A stretch of DNA of 64,000 nucleotides from Hathewaya massiliensis (lineage in GTDB: Bacteria; Bacillota; Clostridia; Clostridiales; Clostridiaceae), in the NCBI RefSeq assembly GCF_902143515.1, contig NZ_CABFVD010000001.1, forward strand, positions 62,001-126,000, read 5' to 3'. Position numbers and translations under genes: made by a program. Positions 42,589-52,357 of this stretch are shown here, in pieces. Position 1 is the first letter of the stretch, and the number at the start of each line of letters is the position of its first letter. Under the pieces are notes generated by a model. That model was given only the letters and a program-made list of their open reading frames with translations. It searched no databases and was not told the origin of the DNA.

Positions 42589-44373
42589 TTACTCTTCTAT
42601 GGAAATACCTAATTCTTTTAATTGTTTTTCATCAACCAAATTCGGTGCTTCTGACATAGGACAGAAAGCATTTTGATTTTTAGGGAATGCTATAACATCT
42701 TTTATGTTTTCAGTATTTGCAAGGAACATTATAAGCCTATCTAAGCCATATGCCATTCCCCCATGTGGTGGTGGTCCATATTTAAATGCCTCTAATAAGA
42801 AGCCAAATCTTTCCCAAGCACTTTCCTTAGTGAAACCTAGTGCACTAAACATTCTCTCTTGAATATTAGCATCGTGAATTCTTATGCTTCCTCCACCTAT
42901 TTCTTCCCCATTTAAAACTATATCATATGCCTTAGCCCTAACTTTTCCTGGGTCGCTTTCTAAAAGCTCTAGATCTTCATCCTTAGGACTTGTAAATGGA
43001 TGGTGTTTTGCCACATATCTATTTTCTTCTTCATCATATTCTAATAATGGGAATTCTGTAATCCAAACAAATCTAAACTCTTTATTATCTTTTAATATTT
43101 CTAATGTCTTTGCCATTTCAAGTCTCAATGCCCCTAGAGATTGTAATACAACCTCATCTTTATCTGCAACTATTAAAATTAAATCTCCTACTTTAGCATC
43201 TAATTTTGAAATAATTTCATTTAACTCTTCTTCTTTAAAGAATTTAGCTATTGGTGATTTTATTTCATTATCTTTTATAGCTATCCATGCAAGGCCTTTT
43301 GCCTTATATGTCTTTACAAAGTCAGTTAACTTATCTATTTGTTTTCTTCCCATATCAGCTGAATTTGGAACTACAATAGCTCTAACTGAACCGCCATTTT
43401 CTATGGCATTTTTAAACACTGCAAATTCTGAAGCTTTAACTACTTCTGAAATATTTTTAATTTCCATGCCAAATCTTAAATCAGGTTTATCTGATCCAAA
43501 TCTATCCATAGCTTCACTATAAGGCATTCTTTCGATTGGAAGCTTTACATCATAGTTTAAAACTTCCTTAAATACTTTTTTAATTAATTGTTCATTTACA
43601 TTAATAACGTCGTCTTCTTCTACAAAGGACATCTCAATATCTACTTGAGTAAATTCTGGTTGTCGATTAGCTCTTAAATCTTCATCTCTAAAGCACTTAA
43701 CTATTTGAAAGTATCTATCATAGCCTGACACCATAAGTAATTGCTTAAATATTTGTGGTGATTGGGGTAATGCATAGAATCTTCCTTTATAATTTCTACT
43801 AGGAACTAGATAATCTCTTGCTCCTTCTGGTGTGCTTTTAGTAAGCATAGGAGTTTCTATTTCTAAAAATTTATTTTCATCTAGAAAATCCCTAATAATC
43901 TTTGTAGTTTTATGTCTTAACATAATATTTCTTTGCATATCTGGTCTTCTAAGATCTAAATATCTATATTTTAATCTTATATTTTCAGCAGCATCTAAAT
44001 TTTCTTTTATGTAGATAGGTGGTGTTTCTGATTCTGAAAGTATCTTTATACTCTTAGCTTTAAGTTCTACCTTTCCTGTTGGTAAGTTTTCATTTGCAGA
44101 CTCTCTTAATACTACTTCTCCAGTTACTGTAATGCAGTACTCTGGCTTAACACCATCCGCTTTATTAAATGCTTCCTTATTTATCTCTTCTCCAAAAACT
44201 ACCTGCATTAATCCTGTTCTATCTCTAAGATCTATAAATACTAAAGATCCTAAATTTCTTTTTCTTTGAACCCAACCCATGAAAGTCATCTTTTGCCCTA
44301 CATTGGTTTCTCTGGTGTCGCCACACATCATGGTCCTTTTTAAACCTAAAAGCTGTTCACCCATGTCCTTCAT
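42589..44373 (-). CDS. aspS: Aspartyl-tRNA synthetase
   Basis: 594 residues, bacterial class II form: N-terminal OB fold (VGQKMTFMGWVQRKRNLGSL), motif 2 FRDEDLRANRQPEFTQVD (about 217), GAD insertion domain (about 290-420), motif 3 GMAYGLDRLIMFL (about 530). Start at 44373 (MKDMGEQ) or the ATG three codons later at 44364; a purine-rich AAAGGATGAAGGA serves either. Last gene of the hemZ-hisS-aspS part; 59 bases after hisS. No T-box leader. Confidence 0.96.
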   Translation of the reverse strand: MKDMGEQLLGLKRTMMCGDTRETNVGQKMTFMGWVQRKRNLGSLVFIDLRDRTGLMQVVFGEEINKEAFNKADGVKPEYCITVTGEVVLRESANENLPTGKVELKAKSIKILSESETPPIYIKENLDAAENIRLKYRYLDLRRPDMQRNIMLRHKTTKIIRDFLDENKFLEIETPMLTKSTPEGARDYLVPSRNYKGRFYALPQSPQIFKQLLMVSGYDRYFQIVKCFRDEDLRANRQPEFTQVDIEMSFVEEDDVINVNEQLIKKVFKEVLNYDVKLPIERMPYSEAMDRFGSDKPDLRFGMEIKNISEVVKASEFAVFKNAIENGGSVRAIVVPNSADMGRKQIDKLTDFVKTYKAKGLAWIAIKDNEIKSPIAKFFKEEELNEIISKLDAKVGDLILIVADKDEVVLQSLGALRLEMAKTLEILKDNKEFRFVWITEFPLLEYDEEENRYVAKHHPFTSPKDEDLELLESDPGKVRAKAYDIVLNGEEIGGGSIRIHDANIQERMFSALGFTKESAWERFGFLLEAFKYGPPPHGGMAYGLDRLIMFLANTENIKDVIAFPKNQNAFCPMSEAPNLVDEKQLKELGISIEE

Positions 44374-44432
44374 CCTTTCATTATTTTCTATAAATCATTA
44401 TACATCTTTTTATACTTATTGGTAAGTTTTTT

Positions 44433-45698
44433 TTATTTCACCTTTATTAATTCTGCTATTTCTTCTATTGAATCTAGAGAAATATCAAATTGCTCTCCAT
44501 CACTCATTCTCTTTAATCTTGCCTTCTTTTCTTCTAACTCTAACTCTCCTATAACAATTGAAAATCTACTGTCTATCTTGTTTGCAAATTTCATTTGGGC
44601 CTTTACACTTCTATTCATATGATCACAGTCACATTTAATCCCTTGTTCTCTTAAGCTATTTACAAGTTTTAAAGAAAATATCCTAGCCGCTTCCCCCATA
44701 GAACCTACATATAAGTCCATATAGTTTGGTTTCGGAATTTCCATTCCTGACTCTTCTAATACTATTAAAAGTCTCTCCATACCCATACCAAATCCAAAAG
44801 CAGGTATACTCTGTCCTCCAATTTCTTCTATAAGTCCGTCGTATCTTCCTCCTCCACATATGGTTAATCCATCAGAATTATTTATTATTTCAAATACAGT
44901 CTTTGTATAATAATCTAATCCCCTAACTATATATGGATCTACATTATATTGTATTTCTAAGGCATCTAGATAACTCTTTAACTCTTGAAAATGCTCACTA
45001 CATTCTTCGCATATATAATCTAAAATTATAGGAGCACCTTTTCCTATTTCTTTGCATGTTTTTTCTTTACAATCTAATATTCTCATAGGGTTTTTTTCAA
45101 ATCTTGTTTTACAAGTAGTACATAACTCTTCATAATTCTCTTTTAAATATTCTTGAAGAGCATCATTAAACTTAGCTCTACACTTTGGACATCCTAAACT
45201 ATTTATGTTTAAAGCTAAATTATTTAGTCCAAGTTCCTTTAATGCTCTCATAGCAAGTGAAATTCCCTCTGCATCTACTGATGCCTCTTTAGAAGCAAAA
45301 ACCTCTATACCAAATTGATGAAATTGTCTAAGTCTTCCCTTTTGCATTTTTTCATATCTAAATGCATCTGTAAAATAATACATCTTTGTAGGTTGAGCAT
45401 CTGCATAAAGACTGTTTTCAATAAAAGCTCTAGCTACTGGTGCAGTTCCCTCTGGCTTTAATGTTATACTTCTTCCACCTTTATCTTCAAAGGTATACAT
45501 TTCCTTTTGAACCACATCTGTTGTCTCTCCTACTCCTCTTTCGAAAAGTTCCGTAGATTCAAACATAGGAGTTCTAATTTCTCTAAATCCATATGTTTCT
45601 GAAATATTACGCAATGCGTTTTCTAAATATATCCATTTATAAGATTCATTTGGTAATAAATCTTTTGTTCCTTTTGGCGCCTTAGTTACCATTTCCAT
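44433..45698 (-). CDS. hisS: Histidyl-tRNA synthetase
   Basis: 421 residues. Class II motifs: KGTKDLLP start, [16 protein letters not shown] (motif 2 region), YRYE-type [18 protein letters not shown], His-specific [11 protein letters not shown] and GGGRYDGL, and motif 3 [11 protein letters not shown]. The insertion domain carries CPKC, CTTC and CEEC pairs. Starts 9 bases after hemZ behind TAGGAGGAATGGAA. Operon order hemZ-hisS-aspS. Confidence 0.96.
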   Translation of the reverse strand: MEMVTKAPKGTKDLLPNESYKWIYLENALRNISETYGFREIRTPMFESTELFERGVGETTDVVQKEMYTFEDKGGRSITLKPEGTAPVARAFIENSLYADAQPTKMYYFTDAFRYEKMQKGRLRQFHQFGIEVFASKEASVDAEGISLAMRALKELGLNNLALNINSLGCPKCRAKFNDALQEYLKENYEELCTTCKTRFEKNPMRILDCKEKTCKEIGKGAPIILDYICEECSEHFQELKSYLDALEIQYNVDPYIVRGLDYYTKTVFEIINNSDGLTICGGGRYDGLIEEIGGQSIPAFGFGMGMERLLIVLEESGMEIPKPNYMDLYVGSMGEAARIFSLKLVNSLREQGIKCDCDHMNRSVKAQMKFANKIDSRFSIVIGELELEEKKARLKRMSDGEQFDISLDSIEEIAELIKVK

Positions 45699-45707
45699 TC
45701 CTCCTAT

Positions 45708-47189
45708 CTAATCTGCATTATAATAAAGTGTTTCTAATAAGTTTATTTTTTTCTCGATCATTTCATCTATTCTCTTTATATAGTCATAAACATCCTTAAC
45801 ATTTCCACATCTTTCTATTTTACCATTTTCTAAGTATACAACCTTTGTAACAGCATCGGCTCCTACAGCCACTATAGTCTCTTTATCTTCCATCATTTCA
45901 ATGTTGTATATAGACTCTTTTCCCTGCTTACTATATCCCACATTTTCCATGTTGCCTACCATGTTCTTTTGTCTATACATATAGTATGGTTTGATATCTA
46001 AATCCTTAGCTAAATTAGAAGTCTCTTTAAACATCAAATTTAATTCATCTTGTGTGGCAATTTCATATTTAATATTATTTATTATATTTTCATATAATCT
46101 TGATGCCCTTTTTACGGATAATCCATGAACAGTAAAACTATCTGGTTTTAACTCTCTTATATATTCACAGGTTTTTCTAACATGAGCTGTTTTTTCTCCT
46201 GGAAGCCCAACTATTACATCCATATTAATATCATCAAAGCCCATAGTTCTAGCTAATTTAAAAACTTCTATTATATCGGAATAACTATGATTTCTTCCAA
46301 TTAATTTTAAGGTTTCATCATTCATAGTTTGTGGATTTATGCTTATTCTTGTAACTCCATATTTCTTCATACTTTCTAGCTTTTTATAGGTAATACTATC
46401 TGGCCTTCCACACTCAACCGTAAATTCTTCTGGCTCAAAACCTAATATGAAATTGTCATATATATGGTTCATTAAACTATGAAACTGTTCCTCATCTATA
46501 GCTGTAGGTGTTCCCCCTCCAAAGTATATAGTATGAATACTTATGTTCTTTTCTTTTAAATACTGAGATATTGTGCTTATTTCTTTTCTTAAGGCTCCTA
46601 AATATTCTTCTACTATGTCCTTTTTAAATCCACCTATGGGGTTTGAAGCAAAAGAACAATATAAACATCTAGTAGGACAAAAGGCCATGCTAATATACAA
46701 GCTCACTTTATTCTTATTAGGATTTATATACTTAATTTCTCGTTTTGCCACCTCTATACAAAGCTTAGCTTTTTCAAAATCAGTAAGAGAGGTTTCTTTA
46801 AAATACTCTATAATTTCCTCATCTTTTTTTCCTTCCATTAACATGCTCATAGCTATTTTAGAAGGTCTTATGCCTATTCTTGTTCCCCAAGGCATAAACT
46901 TCCCTGTAATCTCTTCAAAGTATAGGAAAATACCTTTTTTAATTTCATCTTTAAACTTATATTTCTTGTGTACTTTATAAGATTTATTTATTATTTGAGA
47001 ATTTATTAGAACCTCATCCTCATCTATAATAAATTCAAAATCAGCTTCTCCATCCTCAACAAATAATATATCTTTAAAAGGAAGAAAGATATTTATCATT
47101 TGATAAACATCATATCTATATTGTAAATCATTTAATTTTATTCTTAGCTGAGATTTATCAATTATTTGGTCTTTTGAAAACTCTTTCAT
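45708..47189 (-). CDS. hemZ: Coproporphyrinogen III oxidase-like radical SAM protein HemZ
   Basis: 493 residues. The radical-SAM cluster motif CPTRCLYCSF (CxxxCxxC) is near residue 172, after an N-terminal domain of about 165. YFGGGTPTA and the HemN-like VGLPGE follow. HemZ is named as an oxygen-independent coproporphyrinogen dehydrogenase of Bacillus, but in clostridia without haem synthesis the role is unclear and it may be a haem chaperone-type protein. Located between the MBL hydrolase and hisS, a usual clostridial order. Confidence 0.9.
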   Translation of the reverse strand: MKEFSKDQIIDKSQLRIKLNDLQYRYDVYQMINIFLPFKDILFVEDGEADFEFIIDEDEVLINSQIINKSYKVHKKYKFKDEIKKGIFLYFEEITGKFMPWGTRIGIRPSKIAMSMLMEGKKDEEIIEYFKETSLTDFEKAKLCIEVAKREIKYINPNKNKVSLYISMAFCPTRCLYCSFASNPIGGFKKDIVEEYLGALRKEISTISQYLKEKNISIHTIYFGGGTPTAIDEEQFHSLMNHIYDNFILGFEPEEFTVECGRPDSITYKKLESMKKYGVTRISINPQTMNDETLKLIGRNHSYSDIIEVFKLARTMGFDDINMDVIVGLPGEKTAHVRKTCEYIRELKPDSFTVHGLSVKRASRLYENIINNIKYEIATQDELNLMFKETSNLAKDLDIKPYYMYRQKNMVGNMENVGYSKQGKESIYNIEMMEDKETIVAVGADAVTKVVYLENGKIERCGNVKDVYDYIKRIDEMIEKKINLLETLYYNAD

Positions 47190-47208
47190 GTAAATAATAC
47201 TCCTAATT

Positions 47209-47829
47209 CTATAAAATTGACTTTATAAATGGATTTATAGACTTTTCGTTTTCAATTGTTGTTTGCCTTCCATGGCCTGGATAAACTATAGTATCATCAG
47301 ATAGTGTTAATAATTTTTCTTTTATACTCTTTAAAATTATCTCTTGACTTCCACCTTCTAAGTCTGTTCTTCCAATGGAACCATAAAATAAGGTATCACC
47401 TGTGAATACTGAATCTTCAACTATAAAACTCATTCCTCCTGGTGTATGTCCTGGTGTCTCTATACATGTAACTTCTATATCTCCAATTTTAAAAGCATCC
47501 CCTTCTTTAAGGTAATACTCTGGCTCTTTTCCTTCTAAAAGTGGACCATATAGATGAGCTCCCTTGTTTATTAGTTCACTATCCCTTTCATTTATAGCAA
47601 TTGGTGCTTTAACTAAGTTTTTTAATATTTCTACCCCAGAAGTATGATCTACATGACCATGGGTTAGAAATATATATTTTACTTTAGCACCTAATTCTGT
47701 AATACCATTTAAAATATCATCTACATCCCCACCTGGATCTAAAACCAAGGCTTCCTTAGTTTTGCTATCCATAATAATATAACAATTTGCCCCATAAATA
47801 CCTGCAACTACTCTTTTAATTTCCATCAT
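47209..47829 (-). CDS. Metallo-beta-lactamase-fold hydrolase (glyoxalase II-like)
   Basis: 206 residues with the dinuclear zinc motif THGHVDHTSG (about 55), CIETPGHTPGGMSF (His), FTGDTLFYGSIGRTDL (Asp) and YPGHGRQTT (last His). Standalone GloB/YqgX-like protein; substrate (hydroxyacyl-glutathione/bacillithiol-like thioester or other) unknown. 21 bases after dtd, inside the relA-dtd-MBL-hemZ operon. Confidence 0.9.
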   Translation of the reverse strand: MMEIKRVVAGIYGANCYIIMDSKTKEALVLDPGGDVDDILNGITELGAKVKYIFLTHGHVDHTSGVEILKNLVKAPIAINERDSELINKGAHLYGPLLEGKEPEYYLKEGDAFKIGDIEVTCIETPGHTPGGMSFIVEDSVFTGDTLFYGSIGRTDLEGGSQEIILKSIKEKLLTLSDDTIVYPGHGRQTTIENEKSINPFIKSIL

Positions 47830-47850
47830 ACAAACAACCTCCCCTACAAT

Positions 47851-48300
47851 TTAAAAGTTCTTTTTACTATCTAATAAAATTGTAACCGGTCCTGAATTTT
47901 CAATGCTCACTTCCATATCAGCACCGAATACTCCACTTTCTACAGTTGAAATGTTTTCTTTGCATAGTTCAATAAATTTTTCATAAAGTATTTTAGCTTC
48001 TTCTCCACCTAGAGCTTGCATAAAGTTAGGTCTTCTTCCTTTTCTACAATCTCCATAAAGAGTGAACTGTGAAATTATTAAAAGCTCTCCCTTAACATCT
48101 AATAAGGATTTATTTAATTTCCCTTCTTCATCTTCAAAAACTCTTAAATTAACTATTTTATCCCTAAGATATATTGCATCTTCTAAGGTATCTTCTTTTG
48201 ATATACCTAAAAGTACATTGTATCCTTCCTTTATCTGTCCAACAATTTTATCTTCTACTACTACTTTAGAAGATGTAACCTTTTGTACTACTGCTCTCAT
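47851..48300 (-). CDS. dtd: D-aminoacyl-tRNA deacylase
   Basis: 149 residues. Hydrolyses D-Tyr and other D-aminoacyl-tRNAs. Signature [15 protein letters not shown] (about 78-92) and the cross-dimer [11 protein letters not shown] near the C-terminus. Begins MRAVVQKV as usual. ATG after ATGGAGGAAATTTT. 15 bases after relA, the classical relA-dtd order of Firmicutes. Confidence 0.95.
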   Translation of the reverse strand: MRAVVQKVTSSKVVVEDKIVGQIKEGYNVLLGISKEDTLEDAIYLRDKIVNLRVFEDEEGKLNKSLLDVKGELLIISQFTLYGDCRKGRRPNFMQALGGEEAKILYEKFIELCKENISTVESGVFGADMEVSIENSGPVTILLDSKKNF

Positions 48301-48315
48301 AAAATTTCCTCCATA

Positions 48316-50484
48316 TTAACCATTTACTCTGCTTACTTCTAAGACACCTTCAAGTTTTCTAAGTTTTTTTATAAGTTCTTTTAAAGTTTCAATACTTTTT
48401 ATCTTTACTTTTAAATTTATTACTGCTGAGCCATCATCGCGACTAGTTCCATTTATGGAGCACATATGGATTTTAGTTTGCGTTAAAAGTTGAACTGCAT
48501 CAGCAAGCATTCCCGCTCTGTCCCTACATTTTATAGTTAACTCGCAGGTAAATTCTGATCCTTTTATGTTTTCCCAAGTTATTTCTATTATTTTTTCTTT
48601 TTCTTCTCTAATTAAATTTTCTACATTTCTACAATCTCTTCTATGAACTGAAATTCCTCTTCCTTTTGTAACATAACCTATTATAGCATCACCTGGTACT
48701 GGGTTACAACATTTAGCAAATCTAGCCATCAAATTATTAGTATCCTTTAATACTAACTCTGGCATACTATCCTTATCTTGTTTTTCAGTGTTTTTTTTGT
48801 TTTTAATATTATTTTCTAAAGTTTCTTTTAATACCTCTTCCTTTTTCCTATCTTCTAATAATCTTGATACAATATTAGAAGGAGCTATGAGACCAGCACC
48901 TGAAAAAGAATATAAATCCTCCAAGGTTCTTAAATTATATCTCTTATATATCTTATCTAATTTCTCTCCATAAGCTATATCACCAAAATTACATCCTTGT
49001 TTTTTAGCTTCCTTTTCTAGTACTTCCTTACCTTTTTCTATATTCTCTTCTCTCTTTAATTTATTAAAAAAAGATTTAATTTTACTCTTTGCATGATTAC
49101 TATTTGCAATAGAAAGCCAATCTATATTTGGTCCTTTACTACTTGGTGAAGTTATAACCTCTACTATTTCCCCAGTTTGAAGTTTATAGTCTAAAGATAC
49201 AATTTTTCCATTTACCTTGCTTCCAATACAATGATTCCCTATATCCGTATGAATTCTGTACGCAAAATCTAGGGGTGTTGAATTTCTTGGTAAGCTTATA
49301 ACTTTCCCTTTTGGAGTAAATACAAAAACTTCATCTGAAAACAAATCTATTTTAAAAGCTTCCATAAACTCTTCTGGATCAGAGGTTTCCCCTTCCCACT
49401 CCAATATATCTCTAAGCCAATACAATCTTGACTCTAAATCATCTTCTTTGCCATTTTCACCTTCTTTATACTTCCAGTGAGCAGCTATACCATATTCTGC
49501 AGTTTTGTGCATATCGTAAGTTCTAATTTGAATCTCAAAAGGCTTTCCTTTAGGACCTATAACCGTAGAATGAAGTGATTGATACATGTTAGGTTTTGGC
49601 ATAGCTATATAATCTTTAAATCTACCTGGCATTGGTTTATATAAGGTATGGACTATACCTAATGTAGAATAACAGTCTACTACTGTATTAACTAATATTC
49701 TAACTGCTGTTAGATCAAAGATTTGATCTAGATTTTTATTTTTACTTTTCATCTTGTTGTAAATACTGTAAAAATGTTTTGGTCTGCCCTCTATTTCAGA
49801 AGTTATTCCAGCACTAACTAACTTTTGTGATAGATCTTCAATGATATGACTTATATATGCTTCACGTTCTGCCCTTTTTTGTGCTATTTCTTTCACAAGC
49901 TCGTAGTATAGATTGGGATTAATATATCTTAAAGCTAAATCCTCTAATTCCCATTTTATTTTTGATATTCCAAGTCTATGAGCTAAGGGTGCATATATAT
50001 CAAGGGTTTCCTTTGCCTTTTCTTTTTGCTTAAATATTGGCATATACTTTAATGTCCTCATATTATGGAGCCTATCTGCAAGTTTTATTAAAATAACCCT
50101 TATATCTCTTGCCATAGCTAAAAGCATTTTTCTAACATTATCTGCTTGTTGCTCTTCTTTGGATTTATATTTTATCTTGCCTAACTTAGTTACACCTTCT
50201 ACTAAATTGGCAATTTCCTCGTTAAAAATTTCTTTAATATCATCATAAGAGTAATCTGTATCTTCTATGACATCGTGCAAAATACCTGCAGTTATAGTAC
50301 TAGTGTCCATGCCTAGTTCCGCTAAAATACATGCAACTTCAATAGGATGAATGATATAAGGTTCTCCTGATTCCCTCATTTGATCCTTATGAGCTTCTCG
50401 TGCTATATTATATGCTTTAAAAACTATTTCTTTATCAACGTTATAGGAATTTTCATCTATCTTTTTTAACAATTTCTCAATCAT
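48316..50484 (-). CDS. relA: Bifunctional (p)ppGpp synthetase/hydrolase
   Basis: 722 residues. Layout: HD hydrolase domain with ILHDVIEDTDY (about 70) and RLHNMRTL, synthetase domain (about 240-340, KPMPGRFKDYIAMPKPNMYQS), TGS domain (VFTPKGKVISLPRNSTPLDFAYR, about 390), then a zinc-finger/ACT end (CCNPVPGDAIIGY, RDGAGMLAD). Makes ppGpp on amino-acid starvation and degrades it in growth. Starts after TAGGAGAGTATTACCA-ATG, downstream of apt. Confidence 0.96.
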   Translation of the reverse strand: MIEKLLKKIDENSYNVDKEIVFKAYNIAREAHKDQMRESGEPYIIHPIEVACILAELGMDTSTITAGILHDVIEDTDYSYDDIKEIFNEEIANLVEGVTKLGKIKYKSKEEQQADNVRKMLLAMARDIRVILIKLADRLHNMRTLKYMPIFKQKEKAKETLDIYAPLAHRLGISKIKWELEDLALRYINPNLYYELVKEIAQKRAEREAYISHIIEDLSQKLVSAGITSEIEGRPKHFYSIYNKMKSKNKNLDQIFDLTAVRILVNTVVDCYSTLGIVHTLYKPMPGRFKDYIAMPKPNMYQSLHSTVIGPKGKPFEIQIRTYDMHKTAEYGIAAHWKYKEGENGKEDDLESRLYWLRDILEWEGETSDPEEFMEAFKIDLFSDEVFVFTPKGKVISLPRNSTPLDFAYRIHTDIGNHCIGSKVNGKIVSLDYKLQTGEIVEVITSPSSKGPNIDWLSIANSNHAKSKIKSFFNKLKREENIEKGKEVLEKEAKKQGCNFGDIAYGEKLDKIYKRYNLRTLEDLYSFSGAGLIAPSNIVSRLLEDRKKEEVLKETLENNIKNKKNTEKQDKDSMPELVLKDTNNLMARFAKCCNPVPGDAIIGYVTKGRGISVHRRDCRNVENLIREEKEKIIEITWENIKGSEFTCELTIKCRDRAGMLADAVQLLTQTKIHMCSINGTSRDDGSAVINLKVKIKSIETLKELIKKLRKLEGVLEVSRVNG

Positions 50485-50505
50485 TGGTAATACTCTCCTA
50501 AATTA

Positions 50506-50535
50506 AACGACTGGTTGATTAACCAGCCGTTTTTT
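50506..50535. terminator. Hairpin between apt and relA
   Basis: AACGACTGGTTGATTAACCAGCCGTTTTTT on the plus strand: stem CG(A/G)CTGGTT / AACCAG(C)CG. The U6 tract is on the plus strand, whereas apt and relA are read on the minus strand, where the tail is GTTTAATTT. It may be a weak attenuator for relA or block opposing transcription. Confidence 0.5.
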
Positions 50536-50615
50536 ACATTAATTATATAATATTGAGCAGTTTTATGCAATTTTAATTACATATATTTAGACACAAAATG
50601 TATATTTAATTAAAA

Positions 50616-51134
50616 TTATATATTATATTTTACTAAAGAAGTTACATTGTATCCATTTAATCTTTCCCTAGCATTTAAATCTGTAAGTTCAACTACAAAA
50701 TTTAAACTCACAACTTCTCCACCCATTTTTTCTATAAGTTTAATTATAGCTTCTACTGTACCACCGGTCGCTAAAAGATCATCAACTATAGCTACTTTTT
50801 GTCCTTTTTTTATGGCATCTTTATGAATTTCAAGTTTATCAGTTCCATATTCAAGCTCATACTCTATGATTTCTGTTTCAGAAGGAAGCTTTCCTTCTTT
50901 TCTAACTGGTACAAAACCAACTCCTAGCTCATAAGCAACGGAGGTTCCAAATAAAAAGCCTCTTGCTTCAGGTCCTAAAATTAAATCAACGTCTAAATCT
51001 TTTAGCTGATCGCAAAATAACTTTATACACTCTCTATAACTTTCGGAATCGCTTAATAACGGAGTAACATCTTTAAAACTTATACCTTTTTTCGGAAAGT
51101 CTTCTATTATTCTTATTTTATCCTTTAAATGCAA
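50616..51134 (-). CDS. apt: Adenine phosphoribosyltransferase
   Basis: Salvages adenine with PRPP to AMP. 172 residues with FKDVTPLL near the start, the GPEARGF hood loop and the PRPP-binding [16 protein letters not shown] (about 124-139). Start after AAAGGGAGGAATAAAGTTGC-type sequence. 125 bases after the RecJ-like gene; RecJ-apt-relA is common in Firmicutes. Confidence 0.96.
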   Translation of the reverse strand: MHLKDKIRIIEDFPKKGISFKDVTPLLSDSESYRECIKLFCDQLKDLDVDLILGPEARGFLFGTSVAYELGVGFVPVRKEGKLPSETEIIEYELEYGTDKLEIHKDAIKKGQKVAIVDDLLATGGTVEAIIKLIEKMGGEVVSLNFVVELTDLNARERLNGYNVTSLVKYNI

Positions 51135-51259
51135 CTTTATTCCTCCCTTTAAAAATATACAATTGATTTATTACATAAATGATTCTTATTTTCCATCTAA
51201 TTCACTTACACCTTTATTATATATAAGAAAATTTATTTATACAATGAAGCGACTCATAC

Positions 51260-52135
51260 TTATCTTATTATTCTCTCCTTATATAAATACTTTGAAATCT
51301 GCTCAGCCTTATCTTTATCTTCCGTAGTAAAAAGTTCCACTATTATTTTTGCATTGTCCATATTTCCTATAGGATTAACCTTAGGTATAATGGTAGAAAC
51401 TAATTTTTGAACAGATTTTATGTTTATACTATTTATCTTATGAATTTTAATAAGAGCCCTTATTCCATAATTATTACTTTTTTTGATTTGCTCAATACCT
51501 TGATCTACTATGTATTTGTTTTCTCCTGTGATCTTCTTTTCACTAGCTAATGTACCTAAGCTAATTAAGTCTATGTATTTATTAAACTTGTTAGTCTTGT
51601 AATAATGAGATAAAGATTGAACTAACTTATATGTAACTCCAGAACAACTGAGTTCTTTAAATGGATATTTGGAATCTTTGCCTTTAGGGCTTAATATGTA
51701 CTCATTCTCTTTATAACATATATCACTGCTTAAAGTTATGACGTCTATGCCTAAGCTTTCACATAGATTATCTTCTATATCAGAGTTAACGAAACATCCT
51801 AAGGATATTACTAGTTTAGTACCTAAAAACTCAATATGTTCCTTTATATCTTTCTCCGTTAACATTTTAGCCCTCTCTACCTCTCCAGGTATAAAATACT
51901 CCACATCTGCTTTTAGATATCTAAGGGTTAAAAGTAAAGTAGACACACTAGTTATACTTTCTACATCATAATATCCAAAAATAACTATCTTTTCTCTATT
52001 ATTAATAGCTCTAACTACTCTTTGGAGTATTGATTGCATATTGTTTAGAAGAAAGGGATAATAATTATTAAGTTTTATTTGGGAAAAAGATTCCCGAAAA
52101 ATCTTATTTTCATTTATAATTTTATGTTTCAACAT
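51260..52135 (-). CDS. Degenerate RecJ/DHH-family protein
   Basis: 291 residues, at the place where clostridia carry full-length recJ (about 550-800 residues). The first part follows RecJ: RAINNREKIVIFGYYDVESITSV aligns with the motif GDYDVDGVTS, but the first Asp is Tyr and the Gly is Ser. The DHH motif is not found; the equivalent stretch reads VITLSSDICY. The DHHA1 and OB domains are absent. Likely not a nuclease. ATG at 52135 is chosen over TTG 52141 from its spacing to GGGGG. Codon use and frame are intact, so it is expressed, not decaying. Confidence 0.7.
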   Translation of the reverse strand: MLKHKIINENKIFRESFSQIKLNNYYPFLLNNMQSILQRVVRAINNREKIVIFGYYDVESITSVSTLLLTLRYLKADVEYFIPGEVERAKMLTEKDIKEHIEFLGTKLVISLGCFVNSDIEDNLCESLGIDVITLSSDICYKENEYILSPKGKDSKYPFKELSCSGVTYKLVQSLSHYYKTNKFNKYIDLISLGTLASEKKITGENKYIVDQGIEQIKKSNNYGIRALIKIHKINSINIKSVQKLVSTIIPKVNPIGNMDNAKIIVELFTTEDKDKAEQISKYLYKERIIR

Positions 52136-52216
52136 AATCAATCCCCCGAATTATTAGAGAAAACATATATATTATAATGTAAAATTGTAGATTTTACAAT
52201 TATTTTTAAACAAAAT

Positions 52217-52255
52217 AATAAACCTCAAGAAATAATTAAATTTTTGAGGTTTATT
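52217..52255 (-). terminator. Terminator after secF
   Basis: AATAAACCTCAA / TTGAGGTTTATT on the minus strand followed by ATTTTGTTT. It lies between secF (stop 52358) and the RecJ-like gene, so the sec genes and RecJ-like gene are separate transcripts or attenuated. Confidence 0.75.
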
Positions 52256-52276
52256 AAAATTTAGTTTCTTATACGA

Positions 52277-52304
52277 TCTATCCCATGAATAGCCGTTCTA
52301 ATAC
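52277..52304 (-). repeat. Dispersed tail-module repeat
   Basis: GTATTAGAACGGCTATTCAT-GGGATAGA on the minus strand, one of the tail modules (compare 39657-39684). Found between secF and its terminator, so it is in the 3' end of the secDF transcript. Confidence 0.65.
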
Positions 52305-52357
52305 TTCCATCTTATTTAAAATAGAAGAAAAAAGGCTACGTCCCTAGATAATAATTT

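Noticed and set aside
44374..45710. T-box leaders before hisS or aspS
   Set aside because: Gaps are 9 and 59 bases, too short, and hold no T-box sequence.
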